From Cricetomys ansorgei (Eukaryota > Chordata > Mammalia > Rodentia > Nesomyidae): DNA of 64,000 bases. The DNA is taken from contig JAMJFZ010000597.1 in the NCBI GenBank assembly GCA_026225945.1, positions 5,846,001-5,910,000 on the forward strand, read 5' to 3'. Below are positions 47,250 to 59,800 of the stretch, one piece after another (positions within the stretch are counted from its first letter, which is position 1; each line of letters starts with the position of its first letter). Made by a program: the position numbers and the translations under genes. The notes below the pieces were generated by a model. The model was not told where the DNA came from. It saw only the letters and a list, made by a program, of their open reading frames with translations, and searched no databases.

Positions 47250-47330
47250 ACTTGGAAGCTGGGGGTGTATCAGTGGTAGAGCACTTATCTAGCTTGTACT
47301 AGCCCTGAGTTCAATCCCTAGCACCAGGGA
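47250..47330 (+). repeat. ID-like SINE
   Basis: GCTGGGGGTGTATCAGTGGT, AGAGCACTTATCTAGCTTGT and GAGTTCAATCCCTAGCACCA match the tRNA-Ala-derived ID element. It is the only clear stand-alone one in the window. Confidence 0.75.
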
Positions 47331-47984
47331 CGAGGGAGGAAGAGAGGGAGGGAAGGAGGAAGAAAAGCTGGCTGGCTGGTTGGTTGTGAAGTAGGTAAGG
47401 AATTTATATTTTATTCTGGGAACAACTGAGAGTTAAACTCTAAATGACACATCATTAACAATTCTTAGATACCCACAGGCTTCAGTGTGGGGAGCAGAGG
47501 AGATGGGATGGGGGAGTAAAGGGGGACCTGGGAGGAGCCTGGGGCTCCTGGGGATGGGGAGGATATAGGTCAGAACCATGTGATGGAGTTACTGGTAGGG
47601 AAAGCATAAGAGGAAGCGAGAGCTCAGTTACCGAATGAGTGTTAAGAACATGCAGGCTGTGGGAAAGTCAAGCGCTCTGTGTGGGACCCATTGAGTTTGA
47701 CTGGCCTGCATTTCTGTGCTGATGCTGAGGTTGCAGTTGGGCATTAAGTCTGCAGTTTCTGAGAAGCAACCCCCTTCTCTGCCACTTGGATCCCCGAAGT
47801 TCTTCCTGCCTATCCATCCATCCACACACCCATGCTGATGGAAGAAGGCCACACACCCATTCTGCGCTTCAGGAACTAGGACCCTAGAGATGAGCTTAGT
47901 CGGACCCAGAGCTTAGCAGCTACACTCTTGTTGCTCTTCGCTGTCATTTGTGGGTTTGTTTGGGTTTGGTTTGGTTTTGGGCAG

Positions 47985-48110
47985 AGTCTCTTGTGACCCA
48001 GGAGTGGCCTTGAACTCACTATGCAACTGAGGCTGGTCTTAAAATCTTGATTTCCCCCTGCCTCTACCTCCAAAGTGATGGAATTACAGGTGCGTGCCAC
48101 TACGCCAGTT
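47985..48110 (-). repeat. B1 SINE, reverse orientation, diverged
   Basis: AGAGTCTCTTGTGACCCAGG, GGCCTTGAACTCACTATGCA and GGAATTACAGGTGCGTGCCA in reverse B1 order. Confidence 0.7.
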
Positions 48111-49391
48111 TATAAAGTGCCAGGGACTGAACCCAGGGCTTTGTAGACACTAGGCAGGCACTCCTCCAATTTACCTACACTCCCAGCCCTAGAGCCATGG
48201 CTTAGGAGGAAGGGAAGTGGGAAGAGCCTTCATGAAAGCAGCTCAGGAGGCCAGGGCTGGGCCCTTCCTCCTGTTCTGTCCAAGACCAGCAGCTTTCTGG
48301 GACTATCAGGGCAAAGTGCCCCAGCCTGGGAGGCTCGTGGAAATGTCTTCTCATATTCTGAAAGCTAGAATATGCTAAATGACAAAACTTCTTTTGCAAC
48401 ACTCGTGTCTACTCACCCTAGGTAGGGAGCCCACGACAGACCAAAGTGTAGATACCACCATAGTCCAACTTGGGGAACCCAGTTTTATTTGGGACTACCT
48501 ACAGGAATATGGGTGAGGGGTTACCTACAGGAGCAGAAATGATTCACAGACAGCTGCATCACCAAGGCCAAACCCAGCGTGGGTGACAGCTCACAAAGCT
48601 GGGAACCTGGAGCACACCGCACAGCCTGCAGGCAGCTCAACAAGTTGGGGAATGTCCTTTCCAGGTTGATCCAAACTTCTGGGCAGCTCAGCGGGTTTCT
48701 GCTTCTTCCAGGTGGTCTGGTTTCAGAGGTGGTTTCAGCTTTTCTGATTCTTCGTGGCTTCTCAGATTTCTCTCCCATCTGAGGGGGACTCTCGGCAGGG
48801 TGGGGCTTCGTGGATCTAGTCAGTTTTCTGGACTTCCTGAAGTTGTTTTGAATTGTTTACTTTCATTCTTAGGGAGCTTCTCTGCAGGAGGGATAGTTCA
48901 ATACGGAAGGAAACTGACAACAAGTATAAGATGAAAGTGTGGCAGAAGAGAATTCTCATGGGGGCTCTTAGGACCAGATAGAATCTCAAGTCTCTCCCTG
49001 CAGACACCTTGCTTGCAATGGCAGCCATACTCGAGCACATTTATTTATGTCCCAGTTTCTTCTTTTAAGGACACCAGTCATAAGATTAAGGCCCACCATA
49101 ATGACCTCATTCTAACTTAATCACCACCTTAATGTTCCTCTCACTAAACACTGTCACGTGCTGAGGTATTGGGGGCCACCCTTTTAGCAAAGGCATCTAA
49201 AGGGACATAATTCAAGACAGAGCTAAGTCTCGGCTCAGGCACAGAGGTAGCTGAGCTGACACCCTTGCTCCAGGTCCCTAAGGACTGTAAAGGAGATGAT
49301 GAGTAGGACATGGAATGTGAATGTACAGGGGTGGATAGTGGGTGGGAGGGGTGCTGCGGCTTCCCGCTCACCCTCTTCTTCCTTCTTCTAG

Positions 49392-49573
49392 CTCTGATGC
49401 AGAATCTGACTACAGCGGCATCAAAGCCCCTTGTGCAAAGGCTCGTGGACAGAGACCCCAGCTTCCAGAATCCCCACCTCTATCAAAGCCCCTAACCCAG
49501 CACATCTCCCTGAGGAAGCCCCTGACCAGATCAGTCTCTTTACTACGCCATGAGGAGCCACAAGCTATGTCTG
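49392..49573 (+). CDS. Mical2: MICAL2 long-isoform exon with SLRKP and TRSVSL motifs
   Basis: Completes Ser, then encodes SDAESDYSGIKAPCAKARGQ, RPQLPESPPLSKPLTQHISL, RKPLTRSVSLLRHEEPQAMS and one base of Ala (phase 2 in, phase 1 out). SSDAESDY is an acidic casein-kinase-2-like stretch conserved in MICALCL. The basic/serine motifs HISLRKP and LTRSVSLLR (49525-49548 for the second) resemble one at 63112-63138. The acceptor is CTTCTAG ending at 49391 and the donor is GTGAGT at 49574. Confidence 0.92.
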
Positions 49574-49942
49574 GTGAGTAAAGGATTCACCAGGCTTCAT
49601 TCGGGGCCATGGAGAGAAAGCAGGGACCCTCAGATCTCAAGGGATGGGGCCTTTGCTGAATGAGGTACAGTCAGGGGGGTGGTGAGGACCAGACCTGGAC
49701 TCCTTCTCCAGAAGCTTTGGGTTCACAAATAGGATGGCATCCAATAGTTCTGGGCAACTGTCATAGATAGGGGAATCTAGGTCTCCTTTGCCTAGAACAG
49801 CCTCCTTGTGTCTCAGTGGCCCCTCCAGCATCCCGTAGTCTCTGAGAGAAAGAGCATGGGCTGGTTGCTATGTGGCCCTAGGTAACAGTCTTTTAGGACC
49901 ACCTGAGCATACTCATCTCAGGATGGCACAGGAGGCATTACT

Positions 49943-49944
<2 letters not shown>

Positions 49945-49984
<40 letters not shown>
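49945..49984. repeat. (TG)n microsatellite
   Basis: About 19-20 uninterrupted TG units. Confidence 0.95.
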
Positions 49985-49985
<1 letters not shown>

Positions 49986-51019
49986 TGGGGGTGGGGGATG
50001 ATGAGATGCACCCAAACTTGACCTACACTAAAGAGGGCATTTTTCCTACCTGGGCCTTCTCCACACCTGACCCCTTTCCATCTCTAGGCTGACCTAGTGG
50101 GGAGAGTATCACGTGGCTCATTCTGAGGGGAATTCTATGGTCTCTAGCCAGTGAGCAGTGTGGCAGGGCTGGTGACTCCACTCCCTAAGTCCAGGCCAGT
50201 TAAGAACTTGCCCAGCTCTTGACTCCATCAAAAGCAATATGTGAGCAAGTCAGGAAGTCCTCTGACTTCCAGGGGACTCTGATAGGGTCATAGGAGTCTG
50301 ACACCTTTGGAACCAAAAGCTTTAACTAGCCTGTGAGAGCTGGGGTCCGCTTGTCCTGTACTGCCCTCTGGTGGTCAGAAGTAGAATCTCCAGCTGGTCC
50401 TCTAACCAGTGAAGGGGTTCTCCAGAAGACCAGGCCTACGCCAAAGCAAACAAATAGAGAAACTTGTATAGAAATTTCCAAGCCTTGAAAACTTTTAATT
50501 TAGTCTTCAATATGGGCCTTTTAAAAATCTAGGAAGCAGACAGATGCGGTATGTGGCACAGTATGCAAATACCTATAATCCCAGAACAGGGAGGGTTAGA
50601 CAGGATTGCCACATGTTTTAAGTCAGATGAACATGGGCTATTGGGTAAGACCTATCTCCAAAACAAACAAACGTACAAAAACCCCTAATCCTAAGCCTAA
50701 CCCGATGGAACCCTGATGGAAGCCTGCCTGCTTTTCACCCCTTTTCTCCTTTCTCCTCAATGGGACTTGAAGCAACAGGAAACTATAAATCAGAATTATG
50801 TGTCTTGTCTGTATGAGAAATAAAGCTTCTGGATCAAGAATAGCAAAGCCATCTTAGGTGGTAAAGACTCCAGAGAGATTGGCCATAGTTCTAAACAGCC
50901 AGTGTTATGAAGAAAACCCAGATACAGTTATGATTATGATTATAATTATAATTATTCTCACTGCGGAAAAACACATTGGTTTGTAGGTGTGTGCTGACAC
51001 TTTTCTCAGTGCTTATCTG

Positions 51020-51410
51020 AATTTGTGTCTCTGCTGCCACGATAAAACACTGACCAAAACCAGCTTGGGGAGGAAAGGGTTTATTTGGCTTACAGAATAT
51101 AGTCCATAATTGAGAGAAGCCAAGGCAGAAAGTCAAGGCAAGAACCCGGAGGCAGGAACTGGGTAGAGGCCATGGAGGAATGCTGCTTGCTGACTTGCTT
51201 CCTCTGGCTTACTCAGCTATCTTTCTTATACAGCCCAGGCCCACCTGCCTAAAAATGGCACCACCCACAGTGGGCTGGGCCCTCCTACACAAATTAGCCA
51301 TTGAGAAAATATTCCCACAGACATGTTCACAGGCCAATTTGATGGAGGGGATTCCCTCATCCCACATATGTCTAGGTTTGTGTGAAGTTACAAAAACCTG
51401 ACCGGACCAA
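51020..51410 (+). repeat. Rodent interspersed repeat, unassigned family, copy 3 of 4
   Basis: TGTCTCTGCTGCCACGATAA, GGAAAGGGTTTATTTGGCTT, GAGGCCATGGAGGAATGCTG, then GGGCTGGGCCCTCCTACACA. It is the best preserved copy in the window. Confidence 0.65.
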
Positions 51411-51749
51411 TGCTTAACTCTATAGGAAGCATCTGGCTTATGTCAGGTAAATGGTGTCCAGCGATATCTTAGGGCATGTCCTGAACAACTACTGCCTGTA
51501 CTGTCCCTGTGCTGACAGGGAAGGGCATGCCAAGACCTGACTCTGTGATGCACAGCTTAGCCCTAGAAAGTAGAGAAATTAGTTTATTATTCTACAATGA
51601 ATCACTGAGCAGATAGGAAAATGGGTAGACTCTATAACTCCCAACCCGTTGCCGATTCAGTCTTTGTCAGTCACAGTAATGATTGACAGACAAGCCCCAG
51701 TGCAAGTGCAACACTTCTCACTTAGGTGCTGCAGCTTAGATATGATATG

Positions 51750-52110
51750 TCCCTCCTCTACCCCCATCCCTACACCACCAAATGCTCATGTGTTAAAGAC
51801 TTGGTCCCCAGCTATTGACAGTTAGATCATGAAGTGGATTGACTTATCAATGAGGCCTTAGCTGAATGGCCCATGAGCGTATGGGGCCTCATTTGAACAA
51901 GGTCATGTGAGTATACCTTTCATTGGCGTATCCTATCCCCAGATTCTTCCTCCCACTCTCTGCTTCCTAGTGGGACAGTTCACTCCACTACACAATGTGC
52001 TGCCTCACCACAGGCCTGCAGCAATGGACCGAGCTAGCTACAGACTGAACCCTCTAAAACCCTGCTGCCTAATAAATCTCTCCTGCTTTAAATAGTATAC
52101 AATGCCGTGC
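51750..52110 (+). repeat. Old LTR-type remnant, possibly MaLR
   Basis: Contains GTTAAAGACTTGGTCCCCAG, then TGCTGCCTCACCACAGGCCT and GACTGAACCCTCTAAAACCC, ending in CTAATAAATCTCTCCTGC, which looks like an LTR polyadenylation region. The family call is from memory of block order; it is non-coding. Confidence 0.5.
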
Positions 52111-53378
52111 ATCACAGTGATGAAGTGAGCCCATCACTTCCCCGAATAGCACAGGGCTAACCCCACTGGTGGATCTCACAGCGGTGCAGCCAGGATGCTC
52201 GGGAGCATCGGTGCCTCCCGGTGGATTCAGAGGAGTCCGAGCAAGCACCAGATACTGTTTTTAAGACTCTTGATCTGTACAGCCACGGTGACAGCAGTGT
52301 TATTCACAACAGCCCCAAGGGTAGACAAAATCCTCTCTCTCCATCTCTCTCGGCAGCATTTCTACTTGGTTGTCTTCCGTTTTACCCTTTTATAAGACAT
52401 GAGTAAATGTGAAAAGACAATGGCTTTGATATTCCTTTTTCTGTTAGCACATTTTACCGTCTCTTAATAAGAGATTACCAGGACTGCTTGGCATGCCAAG
52501 GAACCTTCCATACCCTCCAAGTTCTTCAACATAGAACCTTCCCAAGATGGGGGAAACTCTAGAAAACACTCCTTTAAATTATCTGGCAAGATATTAGAGG
52601 CAAGACTCTGGCTTACTGTGTCAGAGTGTCAGTCCCTGGTCTCTTGGCTCAGTTGCCCTTGGGCCTGTGGTGGGGAGCAAACTGCTCGCCTGGAGGCATC
52701 TCGGAAGCAAAAAAGAAAACCTGCAAGGAGCCAGGGTCCTCGTGTCCCTCGGAGGCTACGGTAGCCCAGCGACCAAGCTTCCTTCCACTCGGCCCCACCT
52801 CCTAAAGCTTCTACCACCTTTCCCAGCACCCACAGGCTAAGGACCAAGCTTTTAACACAAGTAGCCCTTTGAGGGGGCACTTAAAACCCAGTTCAGTAGT
52901 TCATATAAATCTTGTCTAAAAGGCATGGTCCCAGATCCTCACCACCTGAGAGCCAGGCTCCGGGGGTCTAGAGCGAGATGGAGTGTCTGCGTCTGGCAGA
53001 AGAATCCTGTGTGCTTCGATGCAGATAAACATGCATGTGCCTTGTGCATTGCAGCAGGGCAGCTTCCTGGCATGCCTGAATGCAGGAGCTGTGATGCATG
53101 CCCAAGTGACTAAGTGGATATATCTAATTCATCGAGTTCATGGACAGAAACCAGTGTGATTTAGAAACTACCCGAGTAGTTTCAGCCTAAACACATTGGT
53201 GTTCTTCATCTTTGAGCAGTCATTTGGCAGCAGCTACAGAGCAGGTAGAACACTGCTAGTGTTTAACAATAAAATCAGATCGAAGGCATCTGGCTCAATG
53301 CTTGCCCTCTACTCCTTTTCCCAAGTCAGGTTGTGCACTGTGAGCTTCAAAAGCGCTCCTTTAAAATTAATACAAAAT

Positions 53379-53585
53379 GGGGCTGGAGAGATGGCTTAGG
53401 AATTAAGAGCATTTGCTACTCTTGGAGAGGATCCAGGTTCAGTCCCAACATCCACACAGTGGCTCACAACTACATGTAACTCCATCTCCAGGGAATCTGA
53501 CACACTCTTCTGGCCTCTGGGGGAGCCAGGCATGTACACGGATATACAACTACATATCTGTACATATTTAAAAAACAAAAAAAAC
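53379..53585 (+). repeat. B2-family SINE
   Basis: GGGGCTGGAGAGATGGCTTA head, GGATCCAGGTTCAGTCCCAA B box, A-rich tail. Confidence 0.88.
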
Positions 53586-53697
53586 CCTGTATATTAAGTT
53601 AATCAGTACACATAGAGCACAAGCCAGAGGGAAGGGACCAGCTACGTCTGACGCTGCTAGATAAATCAGTGCTGTAAAAGCTACCTAGAAATTTAGT

Positions 53698-53830
53698 TTT
53701 CCAGATGTGGGTGTGCACACCTGTAATCCCAGCACTCTGGTAAGCAGAGGCAAGAGAGTTACTGCTGACCTGAGGTCAGCCTGGTCTGCACACAAACTCT
53801 AAGCTGCACTATATAGTGAGACTCTCCAAA
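53698..53830 (+). repeat. B1 SINE, diverged
   Basis: TGTGCACACCTGTAATCCCA, GAGGTCAGCCTGGTCTGCAC, then TATAGTGAGACTCTCC, followed by a GA-rich tract. Confidence 0.75.
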
Positions 53831-55095
53831 ACATAAAAGGGAAAGAAAAGAGAGAGAGGAGAAGAGGGGCAGGGAGAGAGAGAATTTCTTCTGCTAAAAT
53901 ATGCTGGCCCTGGAGGGGGGCAGAAAGATTGAAAGAGCCAGAGGACCGAGGAGTTTGCTTTGAGTTTGTGTCTCCTAGTAATGTCAGATGCTACACCCAT
54001 AAAGTCTCACCAACATGACCACCCAAATATGAGCTGAACAAGAACAGCAATGACAGAAACGCCCAAGTAGACAGGAGAAAGCCCGTGTGGCCTCAACCCT
54101 ACGTTAAGAACCTATATAGAGTCAACTAGGGAATGCTGAGTGTGGGAGAAACAGTCTTCCCCTGAAAAGAACACATGAACTGGTTATCCATTACCAAATG
54201 GCCAACCCTAAAAGCATGTACTAGTGACATTATACAGACAGAGAAGGTTATATTTAAGAATATATATATATACACACACACACATTATATGCATGTAACA
54301 CAGTTAACGAAAAATGAAGCCATGGGTTTGGAAAAGAAGATTTCTTGTTCTTGGAACAAAAAGTATGTGGGAGGGTTTGGAGGGAAAAAAGGGAAAGAAG
54401 AAATGATGCAATTTTATTATATTTTCAAAATTAAAAGAAAAAATGCTGCTCCTACTTGGGCCCAGGGGGTAATATAAAGCAAGGTAAACATCTGGCCTCT
54501 CTGCTTGAGTTTGCATCTGCCTTTGCCCAAGCTTTGGGCCAGACCCCTGCACTCCAGGAGCATCTGTGTCAAACCAAATAACACCTGCCCCTTATCATCC
54601 ACCCCACAGGCTGAAGGCATAAAGATAAAAGTAATCCTGGCTTTACTTTCAGCCTTTATGGTGTCCTGTTCCAGACTCAAAAAGAAGCCTACAAGTTCAA
54701 TCATTGTCCTAAACCTACAGCCACCACCAGCAGAGCCTGGCAAGCAGATCACCCCATGACGAGATCACACACAGCCCACTCCCAACCCCAAGCAGCCAGG
54801 ACCATGAAAAGGACACTACTTGCCCTCTTGAACATTAAGGACTGCTTCTAGTTACTGTGCAGAACCAGAGTAGAGGCACTGATTAACCAGAAAATAGTTC
54901 AACTTTGACCTCTTGCCTCCTGACCCAGTCTTTTGTCTTCTTAAACCCAAAGCTCATGTCAGCGCTCCAAAGATGGGTTCAAACACTTGCTTTCTACCCC
55001 CTTAATGTTGTTCAAAATCTTTTCTGCATTTGCACCATGATTTCTGGCCATTTTCTCTGGGGCAAGCTTGATTTGTGGGATCTTTCTGGGGTACT

Positions 55096-55470
55096 TTTCA
55101 GTTACTGTGATAAAACTCCACGACCAACACAACTAGAGAAGGAAGGTTTACTTGGGTTTATGGTCCTAGAGGGATGAGAGTCCAGCAGGGCAGGGAGGTG
55201 TGGCAGCAGGCAGCAGGCAGCAGGCAGCAGGCAGCAGGCAGCAGGCATGGGGCCAGATCAAGGAGCCGAGAGCTCACATCTTCAATGGCAAACACAAAGA
55301 TGAAAATGAAGCGAAAGTAGGATGAGGTGATATATTCTCGAAGCCCAGCCCTCTCAATGACACTTCCTCCAGCAAGGCAGTCCCACCTATACCTTCCCAA
55401 GCAGTGTCATTAAATGGGGACCAATTATTCAAATAAGCCTATGCGGAGATGTCTCATTGAAACCATCACA
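55096..55470 (+). repeat. Rodent interspersed repeat, copy 4 of 4, with an internal heptamer array
   Basis: TTTCAGTTACTGTGATAAAA, GGAAGGTTTACTTGGGTTTA, and GAGATGTCTCATTGAAACCA near the end. At 55203-55247 it contains about six tandem copies of GGCAGCA. Confidence 0.6.
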
Positions 55471-56572
55471 GAACTCGTAGAGTCAGGCCTCTGGCCCGGG
55501 ACTCCAGTTATGTTATGACCTCACTAATGTTCCTGCTGTGGTAAAATTGTGCCTGAGTGCCCTGGTCCCCAGCGCTATGTCTGAGTCATTCCTAATCATC
55601 CCACCATTCCACAAAGTTTAGAGCAGAGACCCTAAGGAGCTGAAGGATCTTGTCCTGAGAAAGGAGTTCCAAGGGAGTGGCTGGCATGGCAGGGCTGAAG
55701 ATCAGCTCACAGGGCAGGGGTGGAACTTTTGGGTGAGGTGAGAGAGCACTCCCTGGTGACGTCTTGGACTCAGAGGGTTCTGTGTTTAAACCTTCCCTGT
55801 CCATTCTCCCACACCCAGTGCCTTCCCGTGGGTGTCTTTTCCCCCATTCACAGCTCCACCTTCTGCCACTCAGATGTGCACCCATGCGCCTCCATTCTCT
55901 GACTATGGGGGAAGCACACAGGCCTGAGCATCCACGTCTAGCATGGAGAGAGGCTGCATTTGGATCCCACACCTCTTCTCAGGTTCAGAACAGCCAGTGC
56001 CTGTGCCCAAGGCCCAACCAAGCAGAGGGGAAGCACACAGGGTTCTGCAAATGTGCTTCTATTGGAACCCAACTTGCAGGAGTCAGTTCTCCTCTTCCAC
56101 TTTATTGAGATAGGGTCTCTCCTGTGGTTTCTGCACAGTGCCCTCTGACCGGGTAGGCTGAGGGTGTTCCACTGACTTCCTGTCTGCCACCATCTCGCTG
56201 TAGGAGTGCAGCAATTACAGGCGCATGTCTCTACAACCAGATACTTTTTTTTGATACTGTAATTTAATTACAACATTTTCCTTTCCCTTTCCTCCTTCCA
56301 AACCCTCCTATACACCCCTCTCTGCTCTCCTTCAAATTCATGGCCTCTTTTTAAAAAATTATTATTGCAAACATTTATGTATTTGTACATACATATGTAC
56401 GTATATATTCCTGAATATAATCTGATGAATTTATGTAATGTTACTTGCATGTATGTTTTCAGGGCTGGCCGTTTAGCACTGGGAAACCAATTGAGCTTTA
56501 TATTTGGGTTTCAGGGATCAGACCCAGGTTATCTGCTGAACCATCTCCTAGCCTCCTGTATAAATATTTAAT

Positions 56573-56600
56573 GAAGAATGAATGAATGAATGAATGAATG
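56573..56600. repeat. (AATG)n tetranucleotide repeat
   Basis: About six AATG units after a diverged reverse SINE end. Confidence 0.9.
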
Positions 56601-56777
56601 GAAATTGGAATGGGGGTCAGAGAGATACATTGTGATAAGAGGAAGTGTCTCAGTCTATAGCAGTGTTTTGCCTGCTAACTTTTGGTGAGAAGGCCGTAGG
56701 AGACAAATTCCTCTCCTACACAATTAACAGACTCTCCCTCCCTCCCATCCTCTGCCTCTTTCTGTTTCCTGCCACAG

Positions 56778-56852
56778 CTCTGCAACGGACCCACAGCCTC
56801 CAGTCTCCAACACCAAGCAAATACCAGAGCTGGAGAAGAAAATTCCAGTCCA
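56778..56852 (+). CDS. Mical2: MICAL2 long-isoform exon (KYQSWRRKF motif)
   Basis: Completes Ala, then encodes LQRTHSLQSPTPSKYQSWRR and KFQSS-type sequence ending in one base of Asn (phase 1 in, phase 1 out; 75 bases). RTHSL and SPTPSKYQSWRRKFQ are conserved in MICALCL. The exon is a multiple of three, so skipping it keeps the frame. The acceptor is GCCACAG ending at 56777 and the donor is GTGAGT at 56853. Confidence 0.92.
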
Positions 56853-59800
56853 GTGAGTCATGAGCAGGGTGGAGGGGTAGTGGTGACTGCAGCTGCTCTC
56901 TTTCCTTACATGGTGTCTTCTCTGGGATACAAGGGCAACAAAAACCATCAGCTTGACTTGATTTCCACTGCTCCCTAGAAGCATTTGCCAAGGACTTGGG
57001 ACCTCCCCATCCCTTTCCCTCTACTCTGAAGTCCTAGGGCCTTGACATTGTATACTTTCACCAGAATAGAGCCTTGTGAGACATGAGCTCCAAGCTTGAA
57101 ATGAGAAAGAAGAGAAACTGAGACATCTGCTTGATTCTATCTGTCCCAGGATCTGGACTAGATCCCGCTTTTGGCTCTATGTCACTGTGACCCAGGCAAT
57201 GAAAGTAGCAGCTTGCACTAGAATATGAGTACACACATACACAAACACATGCACAGAGAGAGACAGAGTTTGTTTCTTCTGAGCAGGTTTTGGCCCCTGG
57301 GTAAGTTCCAGGTGCTCCCACAATATTGACCATGCACACGGCAAGCAGAATTCCTCCAGAACCTCTGAGTGAGAAGTTGAGGCTCCATCCTGCTCAGAAC
57401 CCATCACCCCCTTCTTCCTCCACTTGTATCCATGTTCCCTCTCTAGCTTCGCCCTTCCTAAGGCTGACCCAGGAAGGCCTCTGGCAGAAACCCTAACTCT
57501 CCCTCCTTCTGAGTCAGCCTGACTCCCAGCCAGTGAGTCATTTCCCACCAACCCCCAGACTCGCCACCTCTCATTGTGTCTGCCTGGAACAAGGCCACCC
57601 CTGGAGCTAGACCAGGCCTGCATGCCTGGGGACAGCTAAAGTGATACCTGAATCATCTGAGCTCTCCCATGTGGCAAATATGAGAAGACAGAGGGAACGA
57701 ATATTTCCAAGAATCTTCTCACCATGCCTTGCACTTCAGAGGCACTAGGATCCTGCTCTCAGCACAGTCCTCCTGGGTGCTAAGTCCATCCCTACGTCTC
57801 TGAGTGTCACCAGGGTCAGGGGTCTCATCTGTCCTCAGCAAGCTCCTAGCATGGGGTGAAATAGAAGAATGGCAAACAACAGGGGCAGGGGTTCTACGAA
57901 AATGATTGAATCCTGCTTCGCAGAGGTAGGGTTTGGGAGGCCAGACCTGGAGACTTCAGCATTCAGTTATTAATGAATATAGGGTGTAAGTCTTAAGCCC
58001 ACAATGATGCTGGGTGCAGACAGGACTTGAGTCTGCTTTTTATATGGCCTACCAAGGTCTGGTCCAAAGGAGTTCTTGTTTATGTGTGAGAGGAAAAGAG
58101 GGAGCTGGGAGGGTACAATGGAACAGCATATGAGTTCAGGCTTGCAAGATGCTGCCCCTAGAGGGCGCTCTAAGACTTTGCGAAAACCAAATCCTTCATA
58201 GCCTCCAAAGTCTAGGAAGCAGTGGCACTTGGAATCCCAATTCTCATGATAATCCCAAAAGTCAAGAGCCCCTATGCCCTAGAAGTCTTGTCAGTCAATA
58301 AAATTCAGGCATCCTTTCCAAGATGAGCATGCTTAGAGTGATCATCATGGGGTGGAGGGTGGGGGCGAGGAAAGGGGGCACCATTGCCAGCAAAACCAAG
58401 AAGAAGCAGCACAAGGAATTGCACAGATGCTGTAATCCTGGCCCATACCTGCTTATCAACCCCTTTGGTACAAAAGGACCTGAGAGCCAGCAGCACACAG
58501 ACCCTGTATCCTACTGAGGACAAAGTAGCCTGGCTGGGCCATTCCAGAGTTCCTCAGCAAGCATCGGAGAGGACGAGCTAAGTAGACAAAGAATGGGTTC
58601 CTAGGCCGAGAGTTAGAGAAACCCTGGCTGGGGTGGGTGTCCCATTGCCTCTGGAGCAGATGGAGGGTCTGGCGGCATCTTTGCCGGATACATTGTATGC
58701 AAGAGGAGGCAAGTGGATGTGGTTTGTACTAAGCTAGTATCTGTCTGCATGGCTGTGTGTGTCGTGTCAGATGAGGACACTGGAAGTAAGTAACTTGCTC
58801 GTGTCAGTTGTGAATTTGAAGGGATTGTGGTCCTGGGGGTCCCCTTTACCATCTTTTAGAGGAGCTTAAAGATGTCACCCAGTCTCATAGGGGAGATTAC
58901 CCAGCTCTCAGCTCCTCACTGGCCTTTCTTTCCTCTCCTGGAGTCGTGCCTGGCCCTTGGGTAATGACTTGGCCCAAGGACAAAGACAAGGGAGAGACTG
59001 GGCCTCCATGTCTCCATTTCTCAAACTCTCCACAAGTAATGTCTTTACGATAAGGCTTAAGGGCCCTGTGGCCAGAGACCCCATAGCAAGGGTGGGGCCT
59101 GGGATCAGGCGAAGGAGAGGGGATCAGCTTCTGGGTCATGACCTTATAGACCTCAAACCTTTTCTGTTAGCTTTTGTCCCAAGGTGTCCCTGGCCCTGTG
59201 TCACAAGGTCCCCCATGACTCCTCGGAGGAACAAAGGGACAGTCTGTGGAGCTGAGGGGACTTTTGAGGCTACTTAAGGAGCCTGATTCAGATGATGGCA
59301 GGGAGAGGAGAGTGAGGGGGCGAGGAAGAGGGGGAGAAGGAATTTGGCAGGAATTTAGTAACTGGGGGCAGGAAGCAAAACAAGGACTGACTCACAAGTT
59401 TTGCCTTTTTAGGCTCGAAGCATCACGTTGTAGGCTGAGACGGGGTGCAAGAGACGGGCTAGAGGCCAGCAGCTCCCCTGCGTCAGCTCCTGGCAGCTGA
59501 CGGCCTTTCCCCCAGGATCTCCCTCTTGCCCACCTTCATAGCATCTGTGGTCCCCCAGTTGCCTTTTCCTCAGAAGGATCCTGGGGCTGGAGTGGAATGT
59601 TCTATGGGAGCTCATGGACCACATGTGTACGGCAGCCATCTTTCCAGAGCCCATGTACTGCTTATCATGTTTGCTTTTGTGTGAGGAGAGCAAGAAGCAT
59701 ACTGAAAGTCCACCAGTGGCCCCCTGAGAGATATATGGAACTTCTCTTGAGTGGACGTAACTTCGGCTTGGCTCTTCTTCCAGATATGTGTTCCCAGAGA

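Larger units (their letters stand above)
45855..49391 (+). other. Mical2: Intron, 3.5 kb
   Basis: It holds an ID-like SINE at about 47250-47330 followed by a GGAAG-rich purine tract to 47370, a reverse B1 at about 47985-48110 and a reverse tRNA-type SINE end at 48115-48190. The rest is featureless. Confidence 0.65.
49574..56777 (+). other. Mical2: Intron, 7.2 kb
   Basis: It holds a TG tract at 49945-49984, a B1-like stretch at 50536-50672, dispersed rodent repeats at 51020-51410 and 55096-55470, a MaLR-like LTR remnant at 51750-52110, B2 at 53379-53585, B1 at 53698-53830 followed by a GA-rich tract, a diverged reverse B1 at about 56104-56240 and an AATG tetranucleotide run at 56573-56600. 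The stretch 52120-53370 shows nothing I can name. Confidence 0.65.
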
